From Anaerolineae bacterium (GTDB lineage Bacteria; Chloroflexota; Anaerolineae; Aggregatilineales; UBA3940): DNA of 44,971 nucleotides. This document shows positions 1 to 8,386 of the stretch, in pieces (positions within the stretch are counted from its first letter, which is position 1; each line of letters opens with the position of its first letter). Location: contig JAFGLD010000167.1 in assembly GCA_016928235.1 (NCBI GenBank), forward strand, positions 1-44,971. The letters are read 5' to 3'. A program made the position numbers and the translations under genes. The notes beneath the pieces are model-generated. The model saw nothing but the letters and a program-made list of their open reading frames with translations, was not told the DNA's origin and did no database searches.

Positions 1-359
1 CCTGGTAATTGCCATAACTCTGCTCCTTCTATGACGGAAGCGATGAAAGTTTAAGAACGGATTTGCGCAACGTTTGGGCAAAATTCATGTCAAAACCAAT
101 GGATGGTATTGCGATCTGAGCATTCATTCACGGGTATTGGAGTTAAAGTAGGTAGTGCTTCACCCATGAGCGGCTGTTGTTGAATAGACTTTATCGGCAA
201 TAGCCGTGCTGTGCATAAAATTCGTGTCATTGTATGCGCAACTCAGTTATTATCGATAAAGTCTAATATTGCTGTCTTGATTGTTTTTGCCGGATTCGTT
301 TTTTGCTGGTACCACATCTTATGCTATTCTAAGAAGGTGGATTCATTGCATTTTTATAA
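1..359. other. Intergenic region with possible 3' end of an upstream gene
   Basis: No gene can be supported here. Bases 2-34 can be read as a short hydrophobic tail ending in a TGA stop, so a membrane protein gene could end just inside the window, but ten codons are too few to decide. A perfect 12-bp inverted repeat lies at 185-196 and 254-265 (TAGACTTTATCG and its complement), separated by 57 bp. A weak promoter-like pair, TTGCTG at 303-308 and TATTCT at 325-330, precedes the next gene. Confidence 0.4.
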
Positions 360-374
360 GTGAGGATGGATTTT

Positions 375-1001
375 ATGGAGCGGGACACAGACAAAGCTGA
401 ACGATTCATAAAGATGTGCACTTCTCTTCCGTTTGAGGAAGTCAAGGATGAGCGAGATGAGGGAAGTGTTCCGGAATTGCTTCATGTGGCCGAGCTGCGC
501 GATGCAGGCAGTACACAGGATGCCATCGAATATGCCAACTCGTTGATGAAGATGTACCCGGACAACGACTTAATCCCCTTCATGGTAGCATACATCTACT
601 ATCAAAAACAATTTCCCCGTGAAGCGATGCAAACTGCCGTCGCAGCCATACGCAAATGCCCACGCAAATATCGACTCTATTCCGTGGCCGGTTTGGCTGA
701 ATTTGATCAGGACCATATCCCGGAGGCGATCGTGTGGTGGTGCCGAAGTGTGATAGCCCAGTGTACCATCCTGGATTTCCAGGAACACGATCCGTTTTTG
801 TATCTGGCGCATATGGCGGAAGTGTTAGGTTCTAAGCGTGAGGCGACGGCATTTTTTACCATGACGGACTCGATTGATCCCAAGCGTCCTCGATTGGATC
901 TGGAAGAAGTTGAGAGACTGTCGTCTATCAAATCGTCTTGGGCTCAGGCACCACTGGTAAAAGTGTTGCGGCATATTGAGGCAAACTATTTGCATAGTTA
1001 A
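375..1001 (+). CDS. TPR-like repeat protein, function unknown
   Basis: This is a protein of 208 residues without signal peptide or membrane segment, so probably cytoplasmic. The middle part has the alternating helix pattern of tetratricopeptide repeats: an AIEYANSLMKMYPDN stretch, then a Y-x-Q-K-x-F-P-R-E-A helix pair, then a third AGLAEFDQDHIPEAIVWW pair. Such repeats normally serve as protein-protein docking surfaces. I chose ATG 375 because GAGG at 362-365 sits nine bases upstream; GTG 360 and ATG 366 are in frame but would leave that ribosome site inside or touching the start. The neighbour downstream is 141 bp away on the same strand. I do not recognise a specific family and cannot name the partner. 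Confidence 0.75.
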   Translation: MERDTDKAERFIKMCTSLPFEEVKDERDEGSVPELLHVAELRDAGSTQDAIEYANSLMKMYPDNDLIPFMVAYIYYQKQFPREAMQTAVAAIRKCPRKYRLYSVAGLAEFDQDHIPEAIVWWCRSVIAQCTILDFQEHDPFLYLAHMAEVLGSKREATAFFTMTDSIDPKRPRLDLEEVERLSSIKSSWAQAPLVKVLRHIEANYLHS

Positions 1002-1142
1002 GGGGATTGCATCGAGGAAAATGCGGAGCATTGCAGTCGATTGGTTAGATGGGTATAATCTCGCGCAATATGGCGGACCTCATGTCGCACTGGCGGCACA
1101 ATCCCCACAATACTACATACCGCGCAATGGAGGCTGTCCCAC

Positions 1143-2735
1143 GTGACACAGCGACAAACCCAGTCGAAGCAGTACTGGGTTGATGAGTTTCAAGTCGAGC
1201 AAAATGATCTCGATTATTTATACAATATCCTTCTGGAGAGGGAGACGCCTCTATCTGTAGATGAGATGGCTTTAGCGTTGGTGCGTTATCGTGTCCTTCG
1301 CGAAGAAGCTGCGCTTGCAAGGAAGAGCTATGCAGGCGAGGTTTATCGGCCGGATCAACACTACGAGATAGGAGATGAGATTGTCTTTTCGGCGCTTGAA
1401 TATTGCCCCGGAAAGGTGGTGGCTACTCGTTCTGGAGAAAATCTCGATTATGGCGATTTTTCCGTCATAACCGTCGAATTCGAAAATGCTAAGACGCTGG
1501 ATTTCGCCGCCGATTTTGGCATTGCCCATGTGCTTAACGTTGATGAAGAAGATCTGACTGAGGCTGAGGAGAATCTGCTTTCCCCAGAAGATATCTTCAT
1601 CGAGTATGGTGGTTACGTCGCGAGCGCGCTCCAGGCTCGGCTGGGCGATCATGAGGACTTAGTGCGTATCGCGGGTCGATGGTTCCCCCGGTCGCTGCTG
1701 GCCGAGATTAATATCGGCCATCTCAACCTGGCTGAGGCTGTGCTGGATATGGTGGGTGGGGGGCCTATGTTGGCCAGCGAGATCGTAGAGCAGATCGGAA
1801 TGATGGAAGAGCTCAACTCGCGGCTGGCCGAATTCTCGTTGAATTATGGTCTGCAGCAGGATGATCGGTTTGATGAAGTAGGGCCGGCCGGCCAGGTATT
1901 GTGGTTTCTGCAACGAATGGAACCAAGAGAGGTACAGCAGTATCCTGAACGGTTGGCTTACACGCCTATCAGCTATGACACCGGACTGTTGACTCCGGAA
2001 TTGCTTGAGCTTGAGGCTGAGATTGGGGATGAGCACACCGAAGTTGTCGTTCCGCGGGGCGCCAAACCTCAATCGGTAGTGGTGATGTTGACCTATCCCC
2101 ACCGTCGAGCCGGCACATTGCCGCTCTCACCACGCTTAAGTACGATGTTCCCAACAGCTTATGAGACACCCCATATTTATTTTACATTGGTTGACGCTGA
2201 GAGCGGTGATGAGATTCCTGCCTGGGTCGTGCGTCCTGGTGGCTATGTTTATGGTTTGGCCGACTGGTTTGAAATGCATGATGTGCCGGTTGGCGGATAT
2301 TTGACGATCCAACGTACTGATATACCGGGTAAGGCCCAGATCAATTACGCCCGCCGTAAACCGCGGATCGAGTGGGTGCGTACGGCCTTTGTCGAGAATA
2401 ATCACCTCCGGTTTGAGAGCCGAAAAAGGACGGTTGGCTGTGACTATGATGATTTGATGATCATCGATGTGGACAATCCGGACGACATCGACGCACTGTG
2501 GGCGCGATCTGGAGAGCGTGGTCAATCGCTTGAGACGATCTTGGAGGATTTGCTCCGCCAATTGGCTCCGCTCAGCCAGCAAGGGCATGTTCATGCCAAA
2601 ACTCTGTATAGTGCCGCGAATCTTGTCAAGCGTTGTCCACCGGGCCCGGTTTTTGCTTGTCTGGTGGGGTTGCCTCAGTTCGAGCAGGTGGGTGGCCCCT
2701 ATTGGCGCTTGACGAGCACCAAGACCGATTCCTGA
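1143..2735 (+). CDS. Conserved hypothetical protein with helix-turn-helix-like ends
   Basis: A soluble, acidic protein of 530 residues that I do not recognise as a characterised family. The first 60 residues (LLERETPLSVDEMALALVRY) resemble a winged-helix or HARE-HTH fold, and the last 50 residues (GHVHAKTLYSAANLV, then a PYWRL end) again look like a small wing-containing domain. The middle, around residues 290-430, is rich in predicted beta strands. The GTG start at 1143 is supported by GGAGG at 1129-1133, nine bases upstream; no ATG competes. The next gene begins 45 bp downstream on the same strand and also ends in a helix-turn-helix-like segment, so the two are likely co-transcribed and functionally linked. 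DNA or RNA binding is an inference from shape only. Confidence 0.7.
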   Translation: MTQRQTQSKQYWVDEFQVEQNDLDYLYNILLERETPLSVDEMALALVRYRVLREEAALARKSYAGEVYRPDQHYEIGDEIVFSALEYCPGKVVATRSGENLDYGDFSVITVEFENAKTLDFAADFGIAHVLNVDEEDLTEAEENLLSPEDIFIEYGGYVASALQARLGDHEDLVRIAGRWFPRSLLAEINIGHLNLAEAVLDMVGGGPMLASEIVEQIGMMEELNSRLAEFSLNYGLQQDDRFDEVGPAGQVLWFLQRMEPREVQQYPERLAYTPISYDTGLLTPELLELEAEIGDEHTEVVVPRGAKPQSVVVMLTYPHRRAGTLPLSPRLSTMFPTAYETPHIYFTLVDAESGDEIPAWVVRPGGYVYGLADWFEMHDVPVGGYLTIQRTDIPGKAQINYARRKPRIEWVRTAFVENNHLRFESRKRTVGCDYDDLMIIDVDNPDDIDALWARSGERGQSLETILEDLLRQLAPLSQQGHVHAKTLYSAANLVKRCPPGPVFACLVGLPQFEQVGGPYWRLTSTKTDS

Positions 2736-2780
2736 CGTGATACTCGTGTTTCATGGCATTGAATAAGATTAGGATTATTG

Positions 2781-3233
2781 ATGGTGTCGAAACCACCTGC
2801 TCCAACATCTAGCCTGACTAAGCCCTCCCTGGAAACATTTTTTCATATTGATTATGAGTGGTGGCAGCGTGCCGGCCAGGATTTGCGTCTGTACATGATT
2901 GGGCATCTTTGCGAGCAACATCGCGAGCAGTTTGCTGTTCCCTCTAAGGACGCCGATTCGGTTGTCGATTGGGTCGATCCGTGGACCGGGCAGGTTAGTC
3001 AAGCCAATCCAATGACATATGTCTTGTTATCCCATTGCAGCCGGCAGCCGGACTACATCACTGAGCGGACATCACTGGTCGATGCGGTATTCCGTACTCT
3101 TCTGGCAGCGGGTAACCGCCCGATGACACCCGTTGAGCTGGCTGAACGGACGGAGCGATCGGCAAATACGATCCTGCGCACTTTATCAGGGAGGACTATC
3201 TACAAGGGGTTGTGTCCCATCTCGAAAGACTGA
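2781..3233 (+). CDS. Conserved hypothetical protein with C-terminal helix-turn-helix
   Basis: A 150-residue protein. The N-terminal part (residues 17-90) has many aromatic and histidine residues and no recognised family. Residues 95-150 (LLAAGNRPMTPVELAERT, then ANTILRTLSG and an IYKGL end) read as a winged helix-turn-helix of the kind that recognises DNA. ATG 2781 is preferred over the TTG codon just before it; AGGA at 2771-2774 lies six bases upstream. It follows the 530-residue protein by 45 bp and precedes the tRNA-Arg promoter by about 20 bp, so the two hypothetical genes probably form a two-gene operon. A regulatory or DNA-processing role is inferred, not shown. Confidence 0.7.
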   Translation: MVSKPPAPTSSLTKPSLETFFHIDYEWWQRAGQDLRLYMIGHLCEQHREQFAVPSKDADSVVDWVDPWTGQVSQANPMTYVLLSHCSRQPDYITERTSLVDAVFRTLLAAGNRPMTPVELAERTERSANTILRTLSGRTIYKGLCPISKD

Positions 3234-3252
3234 TATGTGGCGCCGGGAAGTT

Positions 3253-3282
3253 TTGGAAAAACCGGATCGTCCGGGCTACAAT
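3253..3282 (+). promoter_or_regulatory. Putative promoter of tRNA-Arg
   Basis: TTGGAA (3253-3258) and TACAAT (3277-3282) are separated by 18 bp, which fits a housekeeping sigma-70-type promoter. Transcription would begin near 3289, about 28 bases before the tRNA. Confidence 0.5.
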
Positions 3283-3316
3283 GGTAGGTAGTCAGCCAAC
3301 AAATAGTAGGGTTAAA

Positions 3317-3392
3317 GCCCCGGTAGTTCAACGGATAGAACGCAGGCCTTCTAAGCCTGATGCTAGAGGTTCGAGTCCTCTCCGGGGTGCCA
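3317..3392 (+). tRNA. tRNA-Arg (anticodon UCU)
   Basis: A complete cloverleaf can be folded by eye. The acceptor stem GCCCCGG pairs with CCGGGGT (first pair a G-U wobble), the D stem is GTTC/GAAC, the anticodon stem CAGGC/GCCTG encloses CTTCTAA with anticodon TCT, and the T arm AGAGG/CCTCT encloses TTCGAGT. The discriminator is G and CCA is encoded at 3390-3392. It decodes AGA, an arginine codon. No intrinsic terminator is visible immediately after it. Confidence 0.96.
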
Positions 3393-3717
3393 ACAAAATC
3401 AAGTCCCAACTAAATCTTTCGGTCATTGAGCATTCACCAGAGGAAAGTTTCTTCGAAGGGGATTGCTTATTGATTTACAAAGAGATAATGTGGGACTTGG
3501 TTGCTTTTTACCGTATAGGAAAGTATAAAACGGGGGGGGATGTAGTGTCACTTCGAACGGGACTGCCTGACTGGGATCGTCGAAGCACAGGCCTCTGAAA
3601 TTTCGACAGACCTTACAGACCTTGGAGAAGAGAAACCAGAAACGACGACCCTCGAGCATAACGGATCTTGGGTGGTCGACCCTAATCCCCATTCCCCAAT
3701 CCCCAACCCTTGTTTTG
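3393..3717. other. Intergenic region between tRNA-Arg and smpB
   Basis: No gene is supported. The stretch next to smpB (3680-3704) contains four runs of three to four C separated by 3-4 bases, so the opposite strand, which is the smpB transcript strand, could form a G-quadruplex directly after the smpB stop codon. No hairpin terminator with a U tract was found. Confidence 0.5.
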
Positions 3718-4191
3718 TTACTCTCGGCCTCTGCTGTGCTCGCTCAGTTCACGGTCTATGCGGCGCTGGGTGTCGCGTTTAGCGAGGGTTTCACGTTTGT
3801 CGTAGAGCTTTTTGCCCTTTGCCAACGCGATCTCTAGCTTGGCTCGGCCACGGCGCAGATAGAGTCGCAGCGGTACGATCGTATACCCTCGTTGTTGAGC
3901 GCGGTCGGTCCAGCGTGATATCTCGTAGTCATGCAGGAGCAGCTTACGGGGACGCACCGGATCATGGTTCTCACGGTGAGCCGGATCGTAAGTTGCAATA
4001 TGCATTCCTTGTATCCACATTTCCTCGTCTTGAACTGCAACATAAGCTTCTTGCAGACTGGCCCGCCCGGCACGGATGGACTTGATTTCGGTTCCGGTTA
4101 ACACCAATCCGGCTTCCAGCGTATCCTCGATGTGATATTCATGGCGGGCTTTCCGATTGGTAACAATTACTTTGACATTCTCTTCAGTCAT
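3718..4191 (-). CDS. smpB: SsrA-binding protein SmpB
   Basis: SmpB binds tmRNA (SsrA) and brings it to ribosomes stalled on broken messages, so that the nascent chain is tagged for degradation and the ribosome is freed. The 157-residue length is normal. Recognisable blocks are the N-terminal NRKARHEYHIEDTLEAGLVL, then GTEIKSIRAGRASLQEAYV, the HREN segment near residue 75, the PLRLYLRRGRAKLEIALAKGK block, and the basic C-terminal tail starting YDKRETLAKRD that mimics an anticodon arm and enters the mRNA channel. It lies 47 bp downstream of the S41 protease on the same strand and is probably co-transcribed with it. The tmRNA gene itself is not in the window. The ribosome site (AAGG about 12 bases upstream) is weak, which may reflect coupling to the upstream gene. 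Confidence 0.97.
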   Translation of the reverse strand: MTEENVKVIVTNRKARHEYHIEDTLEAGLVLTGTEIKSIRAGRASLQEAYVAVQDEEMWIQGMHIATYDPAHRENHDPVRPRKLLLHDYEISRWTDRAQQRGYTIVPLRLYLRRGRAKLEIALAKGKKLYDKRETLAKRDTQRRIDRELSEHSRGRE

Positions 4192-4238
4192 GATGACTTA
4201 ATACCTTATTTCTGGAGAGTATCCTCTTTGCTTATTCC

Positions 4239-5447
4239 TCAGTTTGACATTGCCAGGTGTTCAGAATCCAAAAACTCGATCGCAGCGATCAGCTCGGCGT
4301 CGAAACCTTCAATCGGCTGGGTTGTGATATCAGGGGTTAACCCCTCTTTTTCGATGCGGTGATGGTCCGGAGTATACCATTCTGCCGATGTAACGTGAAG
4401 GGATGAGCCATCACTCAATGCCAGGATCAACTGGACAGAACCTTTTCCGAAGGTCTTCTGTCCTATGATAGTAGCACGTTGCCGATCCTGAAATGCGCCG
4501 GCTAGGATTTCGGAGGCGCTGGCTGTGTTGGCATTGGCCAAAACGACCAGTGGATCCTCGGTAGCGATGCCTCCACGCGGGGCATTGAATACCTTTTCGT
4601 CGGATGAACGATTACGCTCGTACAAAATGACGCCGCCATCCAGAAATACCCCGGCGACCTTGACGGCCGAATCGACAAGCCCACCACCATTGTTTCGCAG
4701 ATCGATAATATAGGCTGTGGCTCCTTGCTCTTTGAGTTCCTGAACGGCCTGCTTGACTTCGTCTGGAGATCGCTCGGTAAAGCGCACAATCTGAATATAG
4801 CCTACCTGCGGGTCAGCTTCGGTAAGCTGCCAGAAAACCGAGGGGATCAATATCTCAGCCCGGATGACTTCAATCTCGATTGTCCTCTCTCCTCGCTGGA
4901 TCGTTAGTACGACAGGGGTTCCGATCTCGCCCCGAATGGCGGCCAACGCCTGATCCATATTGGGCGCGCTCTCGTCTACCGGTGTATTGTCTATTACCAA
5001 CACGATGTCATTGTCCTGCACGCCGGCTTTTTCAGCCGGACTATCGCGGTAGACACGTGAAATCACGATCTGGCCTTGTTCGTCTTGCCTGAGTTCTGCC
5101 CCTATGCCCCCAAACCGCCCAGCAAGGTTAGTCGAATCGATCTTGGCTGCCTGTGGCTCGATGAAGAAGGTGTAAGGGTCGTTAAAGGACGCAGCTAATC
5201 CTTGAGTTGCTCCGTGAATCCGGGCGCTCTCTTCCGGTAAATCGTAGAGGAAGTGGGTGGCCATAAGTGTGTCTGCCTCATTCACTAACTCAAAGGAAGC
5301 CGGTGATGGAGGTGTTTGAACCGCCCTATCGCGGTACAAAAAGCCGGCCGCAAAGGCGGCTCCTGCAAAAGCGCCAATGGCTACGCCCTGCATGATTGCC
5401 CTGACGATATTCTTCCATATTTTGCTGGTTGTCTTGCTGTCTTCCAC
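4239..5447 (-). CDS. Carboxyl-terminal processing protease, S41 family (CtpA-like)
   Basis: A membrane-anchored serine protease of 402 residues that should act outside the cytoplasmic membrane on C-terminal ends of envelope or secreted proteins. Residues 14-37 form one hydrophobic anchor. A PDZ domain covers about 112-195 (FGGIGAELR, then DSPAEKAGVQDND), and the S41 domain follows at about 210-380. The catalytic pair is visible: serine in TASASEI (residues 308-314) and lysine 335 in KTFGKGSVQ; DLRNNGGG at 249-256 is the family signature before it. The GTG start at 5447 has GAGGAG six bases upstream. The ATG-proximal gene downstream is smpB, making a short two-gene protein quality-control unit. 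The length and domain order match bacterial CtpA/CtpB; the exact substrate cannot be told. Confidence 0.93.
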   Translation of the reverse strand: MEDSKTTSKIWKNIVRAIMQGVAIGAFAGAAFAAGFLYRDRAVQTPPSPASFELVNEADTLMATHFLYDLPEESARIHGATQGLAASFNDPYTFFIEPQAAKIDSTNLAGRFGGIGAELRQDEQGQIVISRVYRDSPAEKAGVQDNDIVLVIDNTPVDESAPNMDQALAAIRGEIGTPVVLTIQRGERTIEIEVIRAEILIPSVFWQLTEADPQVGYIQIVRFTERSPDEVKQAVQELKEQGATAYIIDLRNNGGGLVDSAVKVAGVFLDGGVILYERNRSSDEKVFNAPRGGIATEDPLVVLANANTASASEILAGAFQDRQRATIIGQKTFGKGSVQLILALSDGSSLHVTSAEWYTPDHHRIEKEGLTPDITTQPIEGFDAELIAAIEFLDSEHLAMSN

Positions 5448-5940
5448 CTGTATCTCCTCAGCCCGGCAAACACTTCGACCGCTTGACGAGCCATCGATTT
5501 GGTCGCGTGATGGTTAGGTTAAGTGTTGATTGGCACCAGTGAAGTGCTCAGTTGTCATCTGTCGCTCATCTGATCTGACGATAGGTGTCAACTTAAGCCC
5601 AATACCATCCTTTTCGCTGTGGCTACTGGCATTCCCGCGAAAGCAGGAATGACACGCAGATATCCAGGCTGAAAGCAGATCATCAAGCAATACCAGGCTC
5701 TTAAGTTGACACTTATGCTGATCTGACCAACAACTTCCCACTCGCCTCATCTTATGAAGCCGGAATTGTATCACGCTGACCTCAAGGCAGCTAACTGTGG
5801 CTGGCTATGAGCATACAAAGATAGGCGCAAGAGCGGTAAGCCCTACATGCTGCCAGATGGGTGTGGCATCTCGTGTTTAGAGATGGTATAGTCTGAAATC
5901 GCTCAGGAAGTGGTGAGCGTCAACTCGATTTGGGATAGAT
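5448..5940. other. Intergenic region with an inverted-repeat element
   Basis: No gene is supported between the divergent protease and Nudix genes. The main content is the inverted-repeat element at 5585-5712, annotated separately. The rest has no clear coding or RNA signal. The promoters of both flanking genes must lie here, but I could not place them with confidence. Confidence 0.5.
5585..5712. repeat. MITE-like inverted-repeat element with internal palindrome
   Basis: A perfect 13-bp inverted repeat (GTGTCAACTTAAG at 5585-5597 and its complement at 5700-5712) encloses about 100 bp. Inside is ATTCC-CGCGAAAGC-AGGAAT (5631-5650), a form of the small palindrome around CATTCCCGCGAAAGC that I know as a dispersed repeat in many bacterial genomes. 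There is no coding capacity for a transposase. The structure suggests a non-autonomous mobile repeat or a hairpin-forming RNA element. Confidence 0.5.
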
Positions 5941-6432
5941 ATGTCAGTTTCATTGGATCATCGTCGTCGTATTTCGCAGTGGCTCCAGCGAGTACCCTGG
6001 ATGTTTGCCGGCATGCGATTTGGCCTCCAAGTAGTACAACCTCGCTTTACAGCCGGTGTAGTCGGGGTGGTTATGAATCGGGAGGAGAAAATTCTTTTGG
6101 TGGAGCATGTTTTCCATCCACAGACTCCCTGGGGGTTACCTGGTGGATGGCTGGAGCGAGGCGAGGCGCCAATCTTGGCCTTGCAGCGTGAGCTGCGAGA
6201 GGAAACAGGAATACAAGTGTCGATCTGTTATCCGCTCCTGATCGAAACCGGCTACTACTATCGTACGCATCTCGATATCGCTTTCTTGTGTCGTGCTGAG
6301 AGTGATGTCAGCTGTTTAAGTAGCGAATTATTAGATTATCGCTGGGCAAGCTTGGATGATCTGCCGCCGATGCTGCCTTTTCATCGCGCAGCCATTCTGT
6401 CATCTCAATACCAGCGAAAACCCGAGGTGTAG
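5941..6432 (+). CDS. Nudix hydrolase
   Basis: A 163-residue cytoplasmic hydrolase of nucleoside-diphosphate-linked compounds. The Nudix box is complete: G69, E75, then R83-E84-L85 and E87-E88-T89-G90-I91, fitting GX5EX7REUXEEXGU, which binds the catalytic divalent metal. Strands before the box (TAGVVGVVMN, then KILLVEHV) and the LPGGWLERGE loop are typical. The substrate (for example NDP-sugar, dNTP or coenzyme) cannot be predicted from these motifs. The start at ATG 5941 has only a weak GGGA upstream. The following gene begins 4 bp after the stop, so both are almost certainly in one operon. Confidence 0.92.
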   Translation: MSVSLDHRRRISQWLQRVPWMFAGMRFGLQVVQPRFTAGVVGVVMNREEKILLVEHVFHPQTPWGLPGGWLERGEAPILALQRELREETGIQVSICYPLLIETGYYYRTHLDIAFLCRAESDVSCLSSELLDYRWASLDDLPPMLPFHRAAILSSQYQRKPEV

Positions 6433-6436
6433 TCTG

Positions 6437-8005
6437 ATGTTCAATTCTGGTGGAAGAAGTCGTATACAGTTTCCAATCCTTGAGGTAGCAGGGCTGGCTA
6501 TGATCCTGATTGCCACGGTTTTACTCGTGCTTAATCTGGCTAATTTTAGCGGCGAGAGACAGCGGATGCCTCCCAGCCTCTTAATGGGTGGTGTGCCGGT
6601 TGGCAATCTGCCTAGATCACAAGCTCAGGCACGTGTTGAAGAAATCTATGGTTCGCCGATCACAGTATTTTATCGCGAGCAAGAAATCCGCCTTAGCCCT
6701 GCCCAAGTTGGACTGACGGTCAACTCTGATGCTATGCTGTCGAAGGCTGACGAGATGCGCACGGAGGGAACATTTTGGTCCGGATTCTGGGATTTTCTCT
6801 GGCTACGACCGGAGAGCGCCTACGATGTCGATCTAGTGGTCGATTATTCTGCCGATCTCTTGCGCGCCTGGCTGTCCGATCTTGCCGCGCGCTACGACCG
6901 TCCTCCGCAGCCTGCCCAGGCTGAGTTGAGTACGTTGTCGTTCAAGTCAGGTGGTCAGGGATACACGTTGGATCACGAGGAATCATTCCTTCTGCTCGAT
7001 GGCGCGCTGCGCAGGCCCACCAACCGAACGGTGCAGTTAGCCGTCAATGAGATCTCTGCATCAGGTGCCGAGCTATCGACTCTCAAGACCCTCATTGTCG
7101 AGTATTTGATGAGCCAGCAATTCAAGGGAGTATCCTCTACCCATATCATCGATTTGCAAACTGGAGATGAACTGCGTCTTGATGTCGATCTGCGTGGGGG
7201 TGGCCCATCCTATGTGAATTGCGATATTGCCTATGCCGGAATGAGTACCATGAAGATCGCCATCATGGCAGAATTCTTTCGCTATCTGGATGGTCGTCCG
7301 GAGGCAGGCACCGACAACTACAAACTGTTGAGCGAGACGATGGTTTTCTCTGGCGACACATCGGCTAATTTTATGTTAGAGGTTATTGGCGCAGGTAATG
7401 GGTATACCGGCGCGAAAAATGTAACCCAAATGATGCAGTCTCTGGGGATGAAAAATTCCTTTATCGTAGTGCCTTATCAAGACAAGACCCCGGCCAGCGA
7501 GGTTTTTTACCTCTCGCCTGCTTACGAGGCGGCGCGCAATGGAACGTGTGTCAACACCCGTCCGGATTATGCTATGCAGACGACTCCCACCGATCTGGCC
7601 ATTCTCCTCGACATGATCTACCATTGCGCCGAGTCAGGCGGCGGACTGACAGCTGTTTACCCGGGTGAAATTGTCCAGGACGAGTGCCGGATGATGGTGG
7701 AGTTGATGAAAGAAAACCCGGATGGGATCATCATGGCCGGCTTGCCGGAGGATATTCAGGTTGCCCACAAACACGGGTGGGGCTCGGTAGATACTTATTC
7801 GGATGCGGCAATTGTTTACAGCCCTGGTGGCGATTATGTCCTCACATCGTTTCTATGGGCCGATACGACCGAGTGGTTGCGCGCGACGGTTGCTTTTCCC
7901 ATCATCCGGGATATTTCGGTGATGACTTTCAACTACTTTAACCCGGACATGGTTAATACCCCTCGGCGTGACTATAATCCTGATCTGGGAGTTGAAGCCC
8001 CGTAA
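6437..8005 (+). CDS. Membrane-anchored serine hydrolase, class A beta-lactamase-like, with VanW/YoaR-type domain
   Basis: A protein of 522 residues exposed on the outer face of the membrane. Residues 16-36 form a membrane anchor. Residues 50-200 (GGVPVGNLPRSQAQARVEE, then a PITVFYREQEIRLSPAQVG block) match the putative peptidoglycan-binding repeat found before VanW and serine hydrolase domains. Residues 230-500 are a beta-lactamase2/PBP-like domain with S270-T-M-K273, S309-A-N311 and K445-H-G447 as the three active-site motifs; the usual KTG is KHG. The catalytic set is therefore present, but nothing shows true beta-lactamase activity; a cell-wall peptidase or carboxypeptidase is as likely. 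ATG 6437 is chosen because GAGGTG at 6424-6429 lies seven bases upstream, inside the end of the Nudix gene; an in-frame ATG 81 bases earlier is not needed. Confidence 0.85.
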   Translation: MFNSGGRSRIQFPILEVAGLAMILIATVLLVLNLANFSGERQRMPPSLLMGGVPVGNLPRSQAQARVEEIYGSPITVFYREQEIRLSPAQVGLTVNSDAMLSKADEMRTEGTFWSGFWDFLWLRPESAYDVDLVVDYSADLLRAWLSDLAARYDRPPQPAQAELSTLSFKSGGQGYTLDHEESFLLLDGALRRPTNRTVQLAVNEISASGAELSTLKTLIVEYLMSQQFKGVSSTHIIDLQTGDELRLDVDLRGGGPSYVNCDIAYAGMSTMKIAIMAEFFRYLDGRPEAGTDNYKLLSETMVFSGDTSANFMLEVIGAGNGYTGAKNVTQMMQSLGMKNSFIVVPYQDKTPASEVFYLSPAYEAARNGTCVNTRPDYAMQTTPTDLAILLDMIYHCAESGGGLTAVYPGEIVQDECRMMVELMKENPDGIIMAGLPEDIQVAHKHGWGSVDTYSDAAIVYSPGGDYVLTSFLWADTTEWLRATVAFPIIRDISVMTFNYFNPDMVNTPRRDYNPDLGVEAP

Positions 8006-8033
8006 CAAGTATTTCTATTATGGAGCAGCAGGC

Positions 8034-8330
8034 ATGGAAGAGCACAAGAGGTACCGCTGCAAAATCACGGTCATCAGAAAGCTGTTTCACGAGGACTTAT
8101 ATGAACAGTACCCTTACAGCATACCTGGAAGCTGTGGGCGTTTTGAGGTGGGGCAAGAATTTATCACTGCCAGCCCGTGGGATCCACCTGATGGATTTTG
8201 TGCCTGGGCATGGGCTGACTTGCGTCCCATGATCCACGCCAAACACGCTGGCGATCCTATTACGATGATATCATGCTGCACCGATGGGTTGAGGCCGGTA
8301 CTGTTCAGACTGGAGCTTGTCGAAGATTGA
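8034..8330 (+). CDS. TIGR04076 family small protein
   Basis: A 98-residue protein beginning MEEHKRYRCKITV. It has the hallmark layout of the TIGR04076 family as I remember it: an N-terminal KITVIRK strand, an FEVGQEFI strand, then DGFCAWAWADLRP in the middle and CCTDGLRPVLFRLE at the end, with the conserved cysteines. The family has no established function. ATG 8034 is preferred because GGAG at 8022-8025 is eight bases upstream; the open frame begins further upstream inside the preceding gene. It follows the serine hydrolase by 28 bp on the same strand and may be the last gene of that operon. A hairpin terminator follows at 8348. Overlapping frames could easily hide this gene from an automatic caller. 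Confidence 0.75.
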   Translation: MEEHKRYRCKITVIRKLFHEDLYEQYPYSIPGSCGRFEVGQEFITASPWDPPDGFCAWAWADLRPMIHAKHAGDPITMISCCTDGLRPVLFRLELVED

Positions 8331-8347
8331 TACGCGAAGTGATGGGG

Positions 8348-8375
8348 GCCGAGTTTTTAGCTCGGCTCGTTTTCT
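8348..8375. terminator. Intrinsic terminator between convergent genes
   Basis: GCCGAG (8348-8353) and CTCGGC (8361-8366) form a six-pair stem around a T-rich loop, followed by TCGTTTTCT. It lies between the small plus-strand gene ending at 8330 and the phosphatase gene ending at 8387, so it may serve both. Confidence 0.6.
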
Positions 8376-8386
8376 GCTCCCCTCAG

